Below are positions 5,190-5,410 of a DNA stretch of 5,410 nt, piece by piece. The stretch lies in the NCBI GenBank assembly GCA_938016235.1, contig CALLPU010000200.1, positions 1-5,410 of the forward strand, in the 5' to 3' direction. Numbering within the stretch: the first letter of the stretch is position 1; every line of letters begins with the position of its first letter. This stretch comes from an uncultured Granulosicoccus sp. GTDB taxonomy: Bacteria > Pseudomonadota > Gammaproteobacteria > Granulosicoccales > Granulosicoccaceae. Below the pieces are notes generated by a model that worked only from the letters and a program-made list of their open reading frames with translations, was not told the DNA's origin and did not search any database. Both the position numbers and the translations under genes were made by a program.

Positions 5190-5410
5190 ACGCGCTACCA
5201 GATGCACTAACGCTGCTGCTCAGCGCTCAGGGTCTTGCCGTACTGATTCTTGGAACACTGCTTGGCATCATCATGGGAGCCCTGCCAGGTATCGGATCTA
5301 CCGTAGCGGTTGCCATGATCCTGCCCTTTACACTCACGATGGATCAGGCACCTGCCATACTCCTGTTGATAGCCATCTACGCAGGCTCTGTCTACGGCGG
5401 CTCGGTGTCA
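5183..5410 (+). CDS. tctA: TctA-family large membrane subunit of the TTT transporter (N-terminal 76 residues; continues past window)
   Basis: The frame from ATG 5183 stays open to the window end and encodes the first 76 of the roughly 500 residues expected for TctA, the main multi-span inner-membrane permease. The visible part has a hydrophobic helix at about 15-34. The hallmark GALPGIGSTVAVAMILPFT loop and helix come next, followed by the conserved LLIAIYAGSVYGGSVS, corresponding to the IYAGSxYGGSISAIL block of the family. ATG at 5183 gives the usual short lead before the first helix, and no in-frame ATG lies upstream in the intergenic gap. No Shine-Dalgarno precedes it, but a tiny frame beginning at the tctB stop ends at 5189 over this start. 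It is the third gene of the operon, and nothing downstream is visible. Confidence 0.95.
   Translation, partial: MLNALPDALTLLLSAQGLAVLILGTLLGIIMGALPGIGSTVAVAMILPFTLTMDQAPAILLLIAIYAGSVYGGSVS

Overview
The window looks like chromosomal DNA of a Gram-negative, probably marine, proteobacterium. The evidence is a tripartite tricarboxylate transporter (TTT) operon with a TctC/Bug-type periplasmic binding protein, a large secreted GEVED-domain protein, LacI-family control, moderate GC content and several GTG starts. A gammaproteobacterium is my best guess from protein style, but no rRNA or other taxonomic marker is present. I see no mobile element, CRISPR array or tRNA.

Layout. (1) Positions 1-1630, minus strand: the N-terminal 543 residues of a secreted protein with a signal peptide, a propeller-like DUF6923-type region, a GEVED domain and the start of a proprotein-convertase P-like domain. 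It runs off the left edge and has no complete ORF because its stop lies outside the window. (2) Positions 1631-1885: a 255-bp gap with a near-consensus sigma-70 promoter, a CRP-type motif that is also a hairpin, and a U-tailed stem-loop, all reading leftward. Together they could encode a structured small RNA or leader of about 90 nt with an exposed anti-Shine-Dalgarno stretch. (3) Positions 1886-3585, minus strand: a LacI/GntR-type repressor followed 11 bp later by a VTT/TVP38-family membrane protein, probably co-transcribed. (4) Positions 3586-3711: a divergent control region with a perfect 20-bp palindrome centred on CG, very probably the LacI-type operator. (5) Positions 3712-5410, plus strand: tctC, tctB and the start of tctA in the usual TTT order.

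The parts work together as follows. The repressor gene and the TTT operon diverge from one operator, so the repressor probably controls both its own operon and uptake of the transporter's carboxylate substrate. The binding protein would capture the solute in the periplasm and hand it to the TctA/TctB inner-membrane pair. The tctC-tctB gap holds a perfect hairpin suited to setting the ratio of binding protein to membrane subunits. Both tctB and tctA lack a clear ribosome binding site, and each start is overlapped by a tiny reading frame, which suggests translational coupling. The secreted GEVED protein has no visible functional link to the transporter.
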